From: Opitutaceae bacterium
GTDB lineage: Bacteria; Verrucomicrobiota; Verrucomicrobiia; Opitutales; Opitutaceae
Assembly: GCA_016794625.1 (NCBI GenBank)
Contig: JAEUGY010000012.1
Span: 62,001-126,000 of the forward strand
Length of the DNA: 64,000 bases
Direction: 5' to 3'
The notes beneath the pieces were generated by a model that made no database searches, had not been told where the DNA came from, and worked only from the letters and a program-made list of their open reading frames with translations. How positions within the stretch are numbered: position 1 is the first letter of the stretch; every line of letters starts with the position of its first letter. Positions 1-9,650 of this stretch are shown here, in pieces. A program made the translations under genes and the position numbers.

Positions 1-1113
1 GTGCTCGTGGTCTGCGGCGCGGTGTTCTACTACGTGCGTCGCTTCATCGTCGCTCCCCTGCACCATGCCGGCGACCTCGCACTCGCGATTTCCCGCGGCG
101 ACCTGACCCGACAGGTGGACGCGAGCAGCGCGGATGAAATCGGCGCGCTCAACCGCGCCTTGAACACCACGACCGACCAGCTGCGCTCGATGATCAAGGG
201 CATCGCCACGCAATCCCACTCGCTTGCCGCCGCCGCCAACACACTGGAGCAAACGGCGCGTGATCAGGCCAGCGGCACCGAAACCGCAAACGCCCGCGCC
301 AATGCCGTGGCCGCCGCCGGAGAGGAACTTTCGGTCAATGCCAAGGCCATGGCCGAGGACTCGCATCACATCAAACAAGCGGTCACGGGCGTGGCCAGTT
401 CGATGGAGGAAATGTCGGCCTCGATCCAGGAAGTGGCCAACAACAGCACGAAGGGGGCGGAAATCTCCCATCAGGCCGACCAGCAGGCCCGCGCCACCAA
501 GGAGCGCATGGGGCAACTCGATCACTCGGCTCGGGAAATCTCCAAGATCGTCGACATCATCAACAGCATCGCCGCTCAAACCAACCTGCTCGCGCTCAAT
601 GCCTCGATCGAGGCCGCCTCCGCGGGTGAAGCCGGTCGCGGCTTCGCGGTCGTCGCCAATGAGGTCAAGGAGCTGGCCCGCCAGTCCGCCTCCGCCAGCG
701 AGGAAATCCGCAAGCAGATCGATTCCATCCAGAAGAACGCCGGCGCCGCCGTCGGCGCGATCGACGAGGTTTCGCGCGTGATTCAGCAGGTCTCGCAAAT
801 GACCTCCTCCATCGCCGCCGCCGTGGAGGAACAGTCCGCCACCACGAGCGAGGTCAACCGCTCGCTCCAGGAAGTCTCGGGCTCGACCGCCAGTCTGACG
901 GAAAAAGTCAACCAGGCCGCCGCGGGCACCGCGGAGGTTTCCCGCAACATCCACGATGTCTCGGCCGCTTCGGCGGAAGCCGCGCGTAGCTCCGTCGGCA
1001 TCCGGCAGAACGCGGTGCAGCTGAAGGAACTCGCCAGCGACCTGCGGGAAATCGTCGCCCGCTTCCGGCTCGACGCCGGAGGCTCCACGGCCGGCACCCG
1101 CGCGCGGAGCTGA
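1..1113 (+). CDS. Methyl-accepting chemotaxis protein, C-terminal part (5' end off window)
   Basis: This is the cytoplasmic part of a transmembrane chemoreceptor that would control the kinase CheA. The visible frame opens inside the last membrane helix (residues 1-16, hydrophobic), followed by a HAMP linker (about 16-70) and a long helical signalling domain. The hairpin tip around residues 181-230 carries the conserved core [14 protein letters not shown] and the return strand [15 protein letters not shown], which contact CheA and CheW. The sensor domain lies upstream of the window, so the first codon is not the real start. No C-terminal CheR-tethering pentapeptide is present. cheB and cheR follow directly on the same strand, so this is probably the first visible gene of a chemotaxis operon. 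Ligand unknown. Confidence 0.93.
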   Translation: MLVVCGAVFYYVRRFIVAPLHHAGDLALAISRGDLTRQVDASSADEIGALNRALNTTTDQLRSMIKGIATQSHSLAAAANTLEQTARDQASGTETANARANAVAAAGEELSVNAKAMAEDSHHIKQAVTGVASSMEEMSASIQEVANNSTKGAEISHQADQQARATKERMGQLDHSAREISKIVDIINSIAAQTNLLALNASIEAASAGEAGRGFAVVANEVKELARQSASASEEIRKQIDSIQKNAGAAVGAIDEVSRVIQQVSQMTSSIAAAVEEQSATTSEVNRSLQEVSGSTASLTEKVNQAAAGTAEVSRNIHDVSAASAEAARSSVGIRQNAVQLKELASDLREIVARFRLDAGGSTAGTRARS

Positions 1114-1195
1114 CCCGTTCCCCGTCGCTCCTTTCGGTACCTTTCTTCCCGCACCCTGAGCCCCCGCGGTCCCCGCCCTCACCTTCCTCGCCCTC

Positions 1196-2311
1196 ATGTC
1201 CGCCCGCATTCGTGTCCTGGTCGTCGACGACACCGCCCTCTATCGCAAGATTCTGAGTGAAGCCGTCGCGCAGGTGCCGGATGCGGAACTGGTCGGCGCC
1301 GCCGCGTCCGGCGCGCTGGCGCTGAAGCGGCTCGGTCAGGGGGATGTGGACTTGGTGCTGCTCGACGTGGTGATGCCGGACATGGACGGCGTGCAGACGC
1401 TCGCCCAGATCCGGCGCGACTGGCCCCACGTATCGGTGGCGCTGGTCAGCGGGGTGACGGGACGCGATGCCGACGTCACCCTCGCCGCTCTTTCCAACGG
1501 AGCGCTCGACTTCATCCCCAAGCCCCAGGCCGCCTCGTTCGCCGAGGGCATGCAACGCATCATTGTTGATCTCCGTCGCGTGCTGCAGGTGATCATCATC
1601 CGCCGGCTGGCCGTCGCCGGACCGGCCGCCGTTCCAGCAGGCGCGACGTCCTCCGCCGGCGGCCCGGCGACCGTCGCCCCGAGTCCACACCGCCTGGGCC
1701 GGTCGATGCTCCCTCCTCCCATCGGCCTGATCCTCATCGGCGTTTCCACCGGTGGACCGAAGGCGCTGCACGAGGTGATCCCCCAACTGCCGCCGCACCT
1801 GAGTGTGCCCGTACTCATTGTCCAGCACATGCCGGCGATGTTCACGCGGTCGCTGGCCGAACAGATCGCACGCGTCTCCAAAGTACCCGTACGCGAAGCG
1901 GCCGACGGCGAACGCCTGCCCCCCGGACACGTGCTGATCGCCCCCGGCGGCCGGCATCTCACGGTGCGCCGCTCCGACGACGGACGGTCGCTGTGCGCCG
2001 CGATCACCGACTCCGCCCCGGTGCACTCCTGTCGCCCGTCCGTGGATGTGATGTTCGATTCCGTGGTGCAAAGCGGCTACACCGGGGGAGTCGCAGTGGT
2101 GATTCTCACCGGCATGGGCGAGGACGGAGCCCTGGGCACCGCCGCTCTGAAGGCGCGCGGGCGCACTTGGTGCATCGCCCAGGACCAGGCCTCCTGCGTC
2201 GTCTATGGCATGCCTGAAGCCATCGCCCGCCGGCATCTGGCCGACGAAGTGCTGCCCCTCGCCGCCATCGGCCCCCGGCTTGCCTCCCTCCCCTTTGCCC
2301 GCACCCCCTGA
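1196..2311 (+). CDS. cheB: CheB: chemotaxis protein-glutamate methylesterase/deamidase
   Basis: CheB removes methyl groups from receptor glutamates and deamidates glutamines during adaptation; it is activated by phosphorylation from CheA. The 371-residue protein has the expected two domains. The receiver domain (about 1-125) shows the acidic pair D11/D12 and the phosphoacceptor D57 in LVLLDVVMPDMDG. A variable linker (about 130-172) leads to the methylesterase domain, with the nucleophile S184 in GVSTGGP, H211 in IVQHMP and D310 in LTGMGEDGA forming the catalytic triad. The start ATG follows a pyrimidine-rich stretch with no Shine-Dalgarno sequence. cheR starts 5 bases after the stop. Confidence 0.96.
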   Translation: MSARIRVLVVDDTALYRKILSEAVAQVPDAELVGAAASGALALKRLGQGDVDLVLLDVVMPDMDGVQTLAQIRRDWPHVSVALVSGVTGRDADVTLAALSNGALDFIPKPQAASFAEGMQRIIVDLRRVLQVIIIRRLAVAGPAAVPAGATSSAGGPATVAPSPHRLGRSMLPPPIGLILIGVSTGGPKALHEVIPQLPPHLSVPVLIVQHMPAMFTRSLAEQIARVSKVPVREAADGERLPPGHVLIAPGGRHLTVRRSDDGRSLCAAITDSAPVHSCRPSVDVMFDSVVQSGYTGGVAVVILTGMGEDGALGTAALKARGRTWCIAQDQASCVVYGMPEAIARRHLADEVLPLAAIGPRLASLPFARTP

Positions 2312-2316
2312 TTCCC

Positions 2317-3276
2317 ATGGCCTCCCGCACCCTGTCCGCCCAGGAAATTCTCCTCGTCCGCAACTACATGGCGGAGGCCATCGGCGTGAGCATTGGGGAA
2401 AACAAGGCCTACCTCATCGACAGCCGCCTTTCGCCGATTGTCACCGACACCGGAGCCCGCGACCTGCTCGACCTGATCGCCAAGGCCAAGGCGGACCCCA
2501 CGCGCCGGCTGCATGACCGGATTGTGGACGCCCTGACCACGCATGAAACGTTCTGGTTTCGCGACGAACGCGCCTGGACGGCCCTCCGCGAGGCCGCCCT
2601 GCCCTCACTCGTGACCGCCTTTCGCGCCTCCGGACGTGCGAAGTTCAGAATCTGGTGCGCCGCCTGCTCCACCGGACAGGAACCCTACACGCTGGCCATG
2701 CTCATCGACACCCTCTGCAGCGAAGGTCGCCTCGGCGGTCTGACCCCCGCCCAGATCGAGCTGCTGGCCACCGACGTCGCTCCGGACACGCTCAAGGCGG
2801 CCGCAGCGGGCCAGTACAACGCAATCGAGATTCAACGCGGTCTGGCCGATGTCTGGAAAAACAAATACTTTGCGCCGGTGCCGGGCGGCGATCGCTGGGC
2901 CATTGCCGAGAGCCTGCGTCGCCGGGTGACGTTCAAGCGGTTTAATCTGCAGGACGATCCCAGCACCCTGGGCCGCTTCGATTTCATCCTCTGCCGCAAC
3001 GTGGCGATCTATTTTGAAGAGTCGGTCCGGCACCAGTTGTTCCGTCGCCTGCACACCACGCTCCAGCCCGACGGCCTGCTCATGCTCGGAGGCAGCGAAT
3101 CCCTGCTCGGACTGGCCGACCTCTACGCGACCGAAACCCTGGGTGGGTCCCTGTTTTATCGGCGCCGGTCCGCTCCAGCCGCGCCGGGCGTCAAGCCTCC
3201 GGCCACGCCTTCCGCGACGGCCGCCCGGCCGCTTCCGGCCCCCTCCCCCCTGCCTTCGGTGCCCGGACGCCGGTAG
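2317..3276 (+). CDS. cheR: CheR: chemotaxis receptor protein-glutamate O-methyltransferase
   Basis: CheR uses S-adenosylmethionine to methylate glutamates in chemoreceptors, opposing CheB. The 319-residue protein has the small helical N-terminal domain (about 5-80; HETFWFRD is a conserved CheR stretch) and the Rossmann-like catalytic domain (about 100-285). SAM-binding signatures are visible: WCAACSTGQEPYTLAM, the acidic strand LLATDVAP and FDFILCRNVAIYF. A Pro/Ala-rich tail of about 35 residues ends the protein; no TPR extension is present. It lies in the cheB-cheR pair and probably shares a transcript with the receptor upstream and the Cache sensor downstream. Confidence 0.95.
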   Translation: MASRTLSAQEILLVRNYMAEAIGVSIGENKAYLIDSRLSPIVTDTGARDLLDLIAKAKADPTRRLHDRIVDALTTHETFWFRDERAWTALREAALPSLVTAFRASGRAKFRIWCAACSTGQEPYTLAMLIDTLCSEGRLGGLTPAQIELLATDVAPDTLKAAAAGQYNAIEIQRGLADVWKNKYFAPVPGGDRWAIAESLRRRVTFKRFNLQDDPSTLGRFDFILCRNVAIYFEESVRHQLFRRLHTTLQPDGLLMLGGSESLLGLADLYATETLGGSLFYRRRSAPAAPGVKPPATPSATAARPLPAPSPLPSVPGRR

Positions 3277-3296
3277 TTATCCTTTACTTACGTCCC

Positions 3297-4364
3297 ATGA
3301 ACCTCACTTCCACGAACACCGCCCCCGCCGCCACGCCCGAACGCGTGCTCGAGCTCGCTGACCGGGCCGCCGAGGTCGCGCAGCGCAAGGTCTCCGCCAT
3401 CCAGGAGGTCACCCTGCAAACGCGCATCCTGTCCCTCAACGCCACGATCACCGCGGCCAAGGCCGGCGACGCCGGCCGGCCGTTCGCCGCGGTCGCGCAC
3501 GAGGTCAAGAACCTGGCGGTGGAAGTGGCGCGGATCTCCGGTGAAATGGACGAGGAACTGCGCTCCGCCTTCCACGCCCTGCGCGAGGTCGGGCAAAGCA
3601 TGGCCGCGCAGGTCAAGGGCGACCGCCTCGTCGACCTGGCGTTGAATGCGATCGAGATCATCGACCGCAATCTGTATGAACGCACGTGCGATGTGCGCTG
3701 GTGGGCGACGGACGCCGCCGTGGTCGCGGCGGCCGCCCAGCCGGGCGCCGACACGATTTCCTACGCCGAACGGCGGCTCGCCGTCATTCTCTCCGCCTAC
3801 ACGGTCTACCTGGACCTGTGGATCTGCGACCGTTCGGGCCGGATCATCGCCCACGGGCGGCCTGATCAATACAAGTCGGTCCGCGGACAATCGGTCGCGG
3901 GGGAAAAGTGGTTCCGCGACGCCCTCGGCACCGCTTCCGGCAACGACTTCTCCGTGGCCGATGTCAACCGCTGTCCGGCCCTCGGGGGCTGCGCGGTCGC
4001 CACTTACGCCGCCGCGATCCGCGCGGGCGGCGAAGTGAATGGCGAGGTGATCGGAGTCATGGGCGTACACTTCAACTGGGGCCCGCAGGCCGACAGCGTG
4101 GTGCGCGGCGTGCGGCTGTCCGACACCGAGCGCCTGACCACCCGCGCCCTGCTGGTCGATGCCGGCGGCCGGGTGCTCGCCACCTCGGACGGTCAGGGAG
4201 CGCTGACGCAGCGGCTCCGGCTCGAGACCGCGGGCCGCGACTCCGGACACTACGTCGACCAGGACGGGCGCTTGATCGCCTTTCACCGCACCCCCGGATA
4301 CGAAACCTACCGCGGACTGGGCTGGTACGGGGTGCTGGAGCAGGCCGCTCCTCCCGCGCGCTGA
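3297..4364 (+). CDS. Soluble chemoreceptor-like protein: short MCP signalling hairpin fused to a Cache-like sensor
   Basis: Probable cytoplasmic chemosensor of 355 residues. Residues about 25-85 resemble the MCP hairpin tip (QTRILSLNATITAAKAG, then GRPFAAVAHEVKNLA), the part that touches CheA and CheW. The rest (about 120-350) looks like a Cache-type sensor fold with the stretches LWICDRSGRIIAHG, GEKWFRDAL and a second half beginning RALLVDAGGRVLATS. No signal peptide or transmembrane helix is visible, and the order (signalling part first, sensor second) is the reverse of a usual receptor. The conserved methylation-helix sequence is very short, so adaptation by the adjacent CheB/CheR may be limited. 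It follows cheR by 20 bases. Family assignment rests on motifs; ligand unknown. Confidence 0.75.
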   Translation: MNLTSTNTAPAATPERVLELADRAAEVAQRKVSAIQEVTLQTRILSLNATITAAKAGDAGRPFAAVAHEVKNLAVEVARISGEMDEELRSAFHALREVGQSMAAQVKGDRLVDLALNAIEIIDRNLYERTCDVRWWATDAAVVAAAAQPGADTISYAERRLAVILSAYTVYLDLWICDRSGRIIAHGRPDQYKSVRGQSVAGEKWFRDALGTASGNDFSVADVNRCPALGGCAVATYAAAIRAGGEVNGEVIGVMGVHFNWGPQADSVVRGVRLSDTERLTTRALLVDAGGRVLATSDGQGALTQRLRLETAGRDSGHYVDQDGRLIAFHRTPGYETYRGLGWYGVLEQAAPPAR

Positions 4365-4375
4365 GGCGCAACGGG

Positions 4376-5572
4376 CTAGGGGCGCTGGAGAAAGACGAAC
4401 ACGCCTTTCTTGTTGGCCACGGCCACGTCGGGTTTGCCGTCGCCATTCATGTCGGCCACGGGAAACTGGCAGCCCACACCGGAATCGTTGTCGATGAGCT
4501 GGGGCGTGAACGTGACTCCACCGTTGCCCCGCGTCAGCTTGAAGGCATAGAGCACGGCGGGCGCGTTCGGCTCGGGGTCGCCCTTGTCACCGTGAGCCCA
4601 GAAGCGTTTGCCGGTGATCACATCCTTCAGGCCATCGCCGTCCATATCCACCAGCATCATCGCATGGGGCTGGGAGAATTGCACATCCGCCAACTTGGTG
4701 GCACCCTCGCGGCTGGTGATGGCATGCTCGGTCCACGTGCGGGAGCCATCCGTCCCTTTGCCCTGCTCGAACCAGCTGACGCCATATCCGTGGGCGGCAA
4801 TGCTCGTGACGACGTCGGCCAGTTTGTCACCATTCACATCATACGCATACATCTGGGCTCCACCCGGACCAAAGGACTGGGCGTGGAACTTCCAGACCGG
4901 ATCACCGGCAAGGGAGGCGGGCTGTTCCCACCAGCCGTTGGCCTCGAGGATGTCGGGGCGGCCGTCGCCATTGATGTCCCCCAGACCGATCCCATGCGTG
5001 TAGCGCTGCCACTTGCCGGGCGGAGTCACGGCATGAAAGGTCCACGGTGCCTTCGGATCCTTGGGATTCCGGCGGGCAAACCCGAGTCGCGCCCCGCTGC
5101 CGCAGATCAGCTCCGCCGTGCCGTCGCCGTCCACGTCCGCGAACCCGGGTGACTCGGTGTCCACATTGAAGTGCACCAGGTGCTGGGCCCAGTCACCCGA
5201 CGGGGCCGCGCCCGGATTCTCATACCAGAAGGCCTCCTTGCCGGGCCAGCCCACCACGAGGATGTCGGGACGTCCATCGCGGTTGAAGTCGTCCGTGAAG
5301 GTCAGAAAGTTGTTGGAGTAGCTGAGCCGGTCGAAGGCATGCGGCGAACGGTACACGCGGTTCTTCTTGAAGTCCGGCCCGGCGAACACGCGGGGACCGG
5401 CCGCCAGGTCCATGATCCCATCCCCGTCAAAGTCCGCAATCGCCGCACCTTCTGCATAAAATGAGCCGTCGACCTTGATCTTCTCAAAGGTCGGCGCGGC
5501 CAATGACGCGGACACAAAGGTCGCCAGGCAGGCGGAAAGCACGAAGACGGGGAGGGTTGGGGATGGATGCAT
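4376..5572 (-). CDS. Exported FG-GAP/VCBS-repeat beta-propeller protein
   Basis: A 398-residue secreted protein. Residues 1-26 form a signal peptide ending near ASLA. The mature part contains seven calcium-loop repeats of the D-x-D/N-x-D-G type, among them DFDGDGIMD, DFNRDGRPD, DVDGDGTAE, DINGDGRPD, DVNGDKLAD, DMDGDGLKD and DMNGDGKPD, which fits a seven-bladed FG-GAP/VCBS propeller. Such proteins often bind surfaces, sugars or partner proteins; no catalytic residues can be named. The frame stays open upstream to 5731, but the ATG at 5572 puts the signal peptide at the N-terminus and is the better start. It is convergent with the Cache sensor gene, only 11 bases away. Confidence 0.8.
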   Translation of the reverse strand: MHPSPTLPVFVLSACLATFVSASLAAPTFEKIKVDGSFYAEGAAIADFDGDGIMDLAAGPRVFAGPDFKKNRVYRSPHAFDRLSYSNNFLTFTDDFNRDGRPDILVVGWPGKEAFWYENPGAAPSGDWAQHLVHFNVDTESPGFADVDGDGTAELICGSGARLGFARRNPKDPKAPWTFHAVTPPGKWQRYTHGIGLGDINGDGRPDILEANGWWEQPASLAGDPVWKFHAQSFGPGGAQMYAYDVNGDKLADVVTSIAAHGYGVSWFEQGKGTDGSRTWTEHAITSREGATKLADVQFSQPHAMMLVDMDGDGLKDVITGKRFWAHGDKGDPEPNAPAVLYAFKLTRGNGGVTFTPQLIDNDSGVGCQFPVADMNGDGKPDVAVANKKGVFVFLQRP

Positions 5573-5850
5573 GGAAGTTCGGGATGAAAGGGGGCAAGTG
5601 CAGCGCCGAAAGCCGGCGGCGTCCGGCGCGGATTCCACCGATGAACCGGGCCGGCCACGGTGACAAACATCTTGTGCGGCGGAATCCGGAATCGCTTCGC
5701 GCCCAACGGCGGGGCACAGGGACTCAGGCAAATACTTACCTCCTTGTCTTTAATTCAGGTCAGGGGTGGCCCATCCCGTGACGAAGCTAGGAGCAAAGAC
5801 CGACGTCCGTCGCAGACCCGGCGGCTCCGCCGGGCCTTCCCTCACACTCG
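5573..5850. other. Divergent intergenic region, possibly with a structured leader before the NIT chemoreceptor
   Basis: This 278-base gap separates two divergent genes. Close to the plus-strand gene, two hairpins are visible: 5763-5777 (six pairs, three-base loop) and 5817-5834 (stem CCCGGCG/CGCCGGG, loop GCTC). Between them lies a purine-rich single-stranded stretch containing AGGAGCAAAGACCG. The arrangement recalls a riboswitch leader, but I could not match it to a known class. It may simply hold two promoters. Confidence 0.3.
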
Positions 5851-7779
5851 ATGACCGCTTCCATGAATCGACCCGTCTCTCCCTCCCCTGCCCTGACCCT
5901 TGGCCGGCGGCTCGTACTGCTTGTCGCCACCCCGCTGGTCGGGCTGATCGCCTTCGGGTTCTGGGGCTTCCGCGAAAAACAGTCGGTGGTGGCGGCCTAC
6001 GAGCGGCTCGATGGCAACGCCGCGGTCATGGACCAGATCGGCGACACCGTGCACGAGCTGCAGAAGGAGCGTGGGCTCTCCGGAGGCTACCTCAACAGCG
6101 GCGGCACGCTGTTTGGGGAGGCACTTACCACCCAGCGCCGCCAGACGGATCAGGCACTCGCACGGCTCAACTCGCTGCTGGCCACGTTTGACGCGCGTCC
6201 GTTCGGTCCTCGATTTTCCACCCTGCTCGCCGAGGCGCGCTCCCGTCTCGGTACGTTGGAGTCCACGCGGACCTCCATCTCGGCACGACAGATCACCGGG
6301 GTGCAGTCGTATCACCACTACACGTCAACCATCGCGTCCAGTCTGCAGGTCGTCGTCGGCATGGCGCACCTCAGTCCGGACGCCGCCATCATGCGCGGCA
6401 TTCAGGCCTACGTGAACCTGCTGCAGGCCAAGGAGCAGGCGGGCATGGAACGCGCCACGTTGACGCGGATCCTGACCCAGGATGCGTTTCAAGGCAACGC
6501 GTTCGCCGAGTGGACCGAGATGGTCGCCGCCCAGTCCACCTATCTGAAGGTCTACCGCAGTTTCGCCACGGAGGCCCAGCAGCAGGCTCTTGCGACGACG
6601 GTCCGGGGGACTGAGGTCGACGCCGTGGAGCAGCTCCGCCGCGACGTGCTCGCCAAGCGGGAGACCGGGCACTTCGGCCTCGAACCGGCCGCCTGGTTCA
6701 CCGCATCCACCCGCCGCATCGATCTTCTCAAGGTGATCGAGGACCAGCTCGCCCGGGATTATGCCGTCGAAGCGGATGCCATCTCCGCCGCCGCGCAACG
6801 CGACCTGCTCGTTTACGGAGGCGCCACCGGAACACTGGTCGCCCTGGCCTTCATCCTGACCGTCGTGACCTGGCGATCCATTGTGCCGCCGCTGCGGCGC
6901 AGCACGACCAGCCTCGCCGCCGGGAGCGAACAAATTGACGCCGCCGCGGCCCAGGTCTCGCAGGCGAGCCAGGACCTGGCGAAGACGGCCAGCGATCAGG
7001 CGGCCAGCCTGGAAGAGACGTCCGCCACCCTGGAGGAGATCGCCTCGGTCACCCGGCAGAACGCCGGCGCCGCCCTGGGAGCCAAGGCCCTCGCCAGCGA
7101 AACCCGGAGTGCGGCGGAAGCGGGTTCAAGTGACATGCACGGTCTGCGCACCTCCGTCGCCGCCATGGAAGTCGCCGCGGGGAAAGTCGCGGAAATCGTG
7201 AAGACCATCGACGGCATCGCCTTTCAAACCAACCTCCTCGCCCTCAACGCATCAGTCGAGGCCGCCCGGGCCGGGGAAACCGGCGCAGGGTTTGCGGTGG
7301 TGGCGAGCGAGGTGCGCGCCCTCGCCCACCGCTCGGCCACGGCTGCGCGGGAGAGTGCGGAAACCATCGGCGACGCCATCGCCAAGAGTCACCAGAGCGT
7401 GGCCTACTCGAGGCAGGTGTCTGAACGCTTCGACGCCGTGGTGACCAAGGCCCGCCAGGTCGATGAGCTCGTCGCCGGCATCGCGCGGTCGTCGGCGGAC
7501 CAGCAGGAGAGCATCAGCCAGCTCGGCCAAGCCATCGCGCAGATCGACGGCACCACCCAGCAAACCGCCGCCGCCGCCGAGGAGAGTGCCTCGGCCGCGG
7601 AGGAGCTCAGCGCCCAGGCCGGCGAACTCGCCTCGCTCGGTGACGAGCTGCGCACCGCAGTCGATGGTCCGGCAAAAACCCCTCGCCGCACCGCCGGCGC
7701 ATCCTCCATCCTTCCTTCCCATGACCCGCTTCGGAAAGACCGCGCAAACCGCCATCTCCGCCTTGAGCCTGCTGGCTGA
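5851..7779 (+). CDS. Methyl-accepting chemotaxis protein with NIT (nitrate/nitrite-sensing type) periplasmic domain
   Basis: Transmembrane chemoreceptor of 642 residues. The first membrane helix spans about 17-38. The periplasmic part (about 40-320) begins with the helix [14 protein letters not shown], the recognised signature of NIT domains, which in some proteins bind nitrate or nitrite. The second helix (about 322-346) is followed by a short HAMP-like region and the signalling domain, with the tip [17 protein letters not shown] and [17 protein letters not shown] at about 455-500. An alternative ATG at 5863 would shorten it by four residues. Its last 59 bases overlap the Rrf2 regulator gene in another frame, which suggests coupled expression. 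The NIT ligand is inferred from family knowledge, not shown. Confidence 0.92.
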   Translation: MTASMNRPVSPSPALTLGRRLVLLVATPLVGLIAFGFWGFREKQSVVAAYERLDGNAAVMDQIGDTVHELQKERGLSGGYLNSGGTLFGEALTTQRRQTDQALARLNSLLATFDARPFGPRFSTLLAEARSRLGTLESTRTSISARQITGVQSYHHYTSTIASSLQVVVGMAHLSPDAAIMRGIQAYVNLLQAKEQAGMERATLTRILTQDAFQGNAFAEWTEMVAAQSTYLKVYRSFATEAQQQALATTVRGTEVDAVEQLRRDVLAKRETGHFGLEPAAWFTASTRRIDLLKVIEDQLARDYAVEADAISAAAQRDLLVYGGATGTLVALAFILTVVTWRSIVPPLRRSTTSLAAGSEQIDAAAAQVSQASQDLAKTASDQAASLEETSATLEEIASVTRQNAGAALGAKALASETRSAAEAGSSDMHGLRTSVAAMEVAAGKVAEIVKTIDGIAFQTNLLALNASVEAARAGETGAGFAVVASEVRALAHRSATAARESAETIGDAIAKSHQSVAYSRQVSERFDAVVTKARQVDELVAGIARSSADQQESISQLGQAIAQIDGTTQQTAAAAEESASAAEELSAQAGELASLGDELRTAVDGPAKTPRRTAGASSILPSHDPLRKDRANRHLRLEPAG

Positions 7780-8161
7780 GGTGTATGACGGTGGGCGGAC
7801 AAAGCTGAGTTCGTCCGAGATCGCCCGGCGACGCCGGTTGCCGCGGCCGATCGTGGCAAAGATTCTCACCCTGGTCTCATCGCTCGACCTGGTCGACGGC
7901 ACGCAAGGTCCGGGAGGCGGATACTGGCTCAAGCGCCGCCCCCAGGAGATCTCCCTCCTCGACATTGTGCAGGAGCTTGATCCCATCGACCGGGAGATCC
8001 TTTGTCCCTTCGGTCCGGGCTGGTGTGGACGCGGCGAACCCTGCCCGCTGCATGCGGCGTTTGAAAAACTGGACGCCGACTGGAATAGCTACCTGCGCAC
8101 GACCACCCTGGCGGTGTTCGCCCTGCCCGCGGCCGAAACCCCGGCCCGGCGTCGCGCCTGA
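7721..8161 (+). CDS. Rrf2-family Fe-S transcriptional regulator (NsrR/IscR-like)
   Basis: Rrf2 proteins bind DNA through an N-terminal winged helix and often carry an Fe-S cluster that senses nitric oxide, redox state or cluster supply. This 146-residue protein has the typical start [19 protein letters not shown], the recognition-helix region [19 protein letters not shown] and the wing GPGGGYWL. Three cysteines, C95, C102 and C108 (spacing C-x6-C-x5-C), occupy the cluster-binding position. The start ATG lies inside the 3' end of the chemoreceptor gene. It stands about 2.5 kb before the heme-copper module and next to a nitrate-type receptor, so an NO- or redox-sensing role is plausible. NsrR and IscR cannot be told apart here. 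Confidence 0.88.
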   Translation: MTRFGKTAQTAISALSLLAEVYDGGRTKLSSSEIARRRRLPRPIVAKILTLVSSLDLVDGTQGPGGGYWLKRRPQEISLLDIVQELDPIDREILCPFGPGWCGRGEPCPLHAAFEKLDADWNSYLRTTTLAVFALPAAETPARRRA

Positions 8162-8176
8162 GCGGCACGGCGCGGC

Positions 8177-9544
8177 TCAGGGCAGCACCGGCACCTCGAC
8201 GGTCATCAAGTCGAGGGATTTGCCGTCGGAGCGGCGGCCGGATTGAATCAGGACGCGGCGGCCGTCGGGACTGAAGATGGGATGCGTGTGGTCGGGCCGC
8301 ATCTTGTGGTCGGTGGTGAGCAGGACCTGCTCACCGGTGTCACGGCGGATGAGATACACATTGCCCTTGAAGGTATCGGCGACCGCCCACCGGCCGTCGG
8401 GCGAGCCGTTGCAGTGCCAGAATCCGCCGAGGCGGCCCTGGCCCATGTCCTCTTCCGTCTGCCCGAGGAGCTTCATCGCCCGGGTCCGCAGGTTGATCAC
8501 CGCAACCCCGGTCGGGCGTTCGCGCAGGTACGGAAGGTGGCCCATGAGGTTGAACATCACCTCATCGCGGCCGGACACGGTTTCATGGGTCACCCATTCA
8601 TCCGGTGTTTCGACATAGAGGGGCCGGTGATCGGAACCGTCGGACCGCACCGTCCACATGCGCTGGGGGGCGTCTCCGGTCGTCTCGTGGCAGTAAATGA
8701 TCTCGCCCGGCACCCAGGGATTCGTCTGCACATGACCCATGCGCAGGTCCACGTCGATCACGGTCGCGAGGGCGCCGGTCTGCAGGTCGATGCTGCGGAT
8801 GCCGCCGGGACCCCGTCCGGCCTCGGCGAAGCGCAGCCGGGCGGCCTCGCGCGCCTCGGCGGGATTGGTATTGGCGTCGTCGATCTGGCGTCGCGCACCC
8901 GCGGCCGGCCCCTGGGCCACCGGATCGGCGGCGCGGGCGGGACGCGGCGGCAGCGGGCCCCACGCGACGCCCCAGTAGGCCTTGGTTTCGTCGGCATCGA
9001 GGGCAAAACCTCCCGAGTCGCGCAACTCGGCGGGCAGCGTGGCCACCACGCGTTCATACGCCGCCGGCGCCCGGGGGGTCCGCGCGCGGGCGTCCGCAAT
9101 GAGGGGCTGCAGATCAATCTCCACCAGCTGCCGCGGCGCCGGAGGCGCCGGGCTGTCCGCACCTCGCACCGGCCCTCCGCGCATGACGTAGAGTTTCATC
9201 GTCTTGCGCGCGAGGTTGAGACTGCCCGTGCCACTCGCCGGTCCCTGGGTCACCTGAATGATCTCACCGGTCCCCTCATGCACCAGAAACGCCTGCGGCC
9301 CCTCGCCGCCCCGGTTCGAACGGAAGATGATCCACTGGCCGTCCGCCGTCCACGTGGTGTGAGTCTGGTAGGGCTTGGCGCTGCCGCTCGGGTCGGTGGT
9401 CAGCACCGTGACGGTCCGGCGAGTCACCGGGTCCACATACCGCGTCTTTTCGGAGGGATGGACCTTACCGACCTGGGCCGCTCCTGGGTTTGGAGCCAGA
9501 CCGGCACACCACGTCACGACCAGAAGGAGGGCACGAAAGATCAT
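8177..9544 (-). CDS. Exported oligogalacturonate lyase-like beta-propeller protein
   Basis: Secreted 455-residue protein resembling oligogalacturonide lyases (PL22-type seven-bladed propellers that cleave short pectin fragments by beta-elimination with Mn2+). A signal peptide covers about 1-23. Propeller strands include TTWTADGQWIIFRS, and the family-like segment HVQTNPWVPGEIIYCHE precedes MWTVRSDGSD, WVTHETV and FWHCNGSPDGRWAV. The histidines in these segments are candidates for the metal site. An insertion rich in Ala/Pro (about 190-235) is not part of the usual core. The ATG at 9544 was chosen because it puts the signal peptide at the N-terminus. It ends 15 bases from the convergent Rrf2 gene. 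True substrate unproven. Confidence 0.75.
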   Translation of the reverse strand: MIFRALLLVVTWCAGLAPNPGAAQVGKVHPSEKTRYVDPVTRRTVTVLTTDPSGSAKPYQTHTTWTADGQWIIFRSNRGGEGPQAFLVHEGTGEIIQVTQGPASGTGSLNLARKTMKLYVMRGGPVRGADSPAPPAPRQLVEIDLQPLIADARARTPRAPAAYERVVATLPAELRDSGGFALDADETKAYWGVAWGPLPPRPARAADPVAQGPAAGARRQIDDANTNPAEAREAARLRFAEAGRGPGGIRSIDLQTGALATVIDVDLRMGHVQTNPWVPGEIIYCHETTGDAPQRMWTVRSDGSDHRPLYVETPDEWVTHETVSGRDEVMFNLMGHLPYLRERPTGVAVINLRTRAMKLLGQTEEDMGQGRLGGFWHCNGSPDGRWAVADTFKGNVYLIRRDTGEQVLLTTDHKMRPDHTHPIFSPDGRRVLIQSGRRSDGKSLDLMTVEVPVLP

Positions 9545-9650
9545 GGGAGGAAGCAAGGGGGGGCGACACGGACCCGGGTCGAAGCCACGCACCCCAACCA
9601 ACCGCTCCTCCACCACCGAGGCAAGCGCCCGCTTGCGCCCGGATCGCGAT

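Noticed and set aside
908..2236. Long minus-strand frame opposite cheB
   Set aside because: cheB has complete catalytic motifs on the plus strand; the antisense translation is His/Gly/Arg-rich without family features.
5690..5850. GEMM-type c-di-GMP riboswitch
   Set aside because: The GCAAAG-like stretch is there, but the paired helices and the GGCAAA-to-GACGCAAAGCC spacing of the class do not fit; kept only as a possible structured leader.
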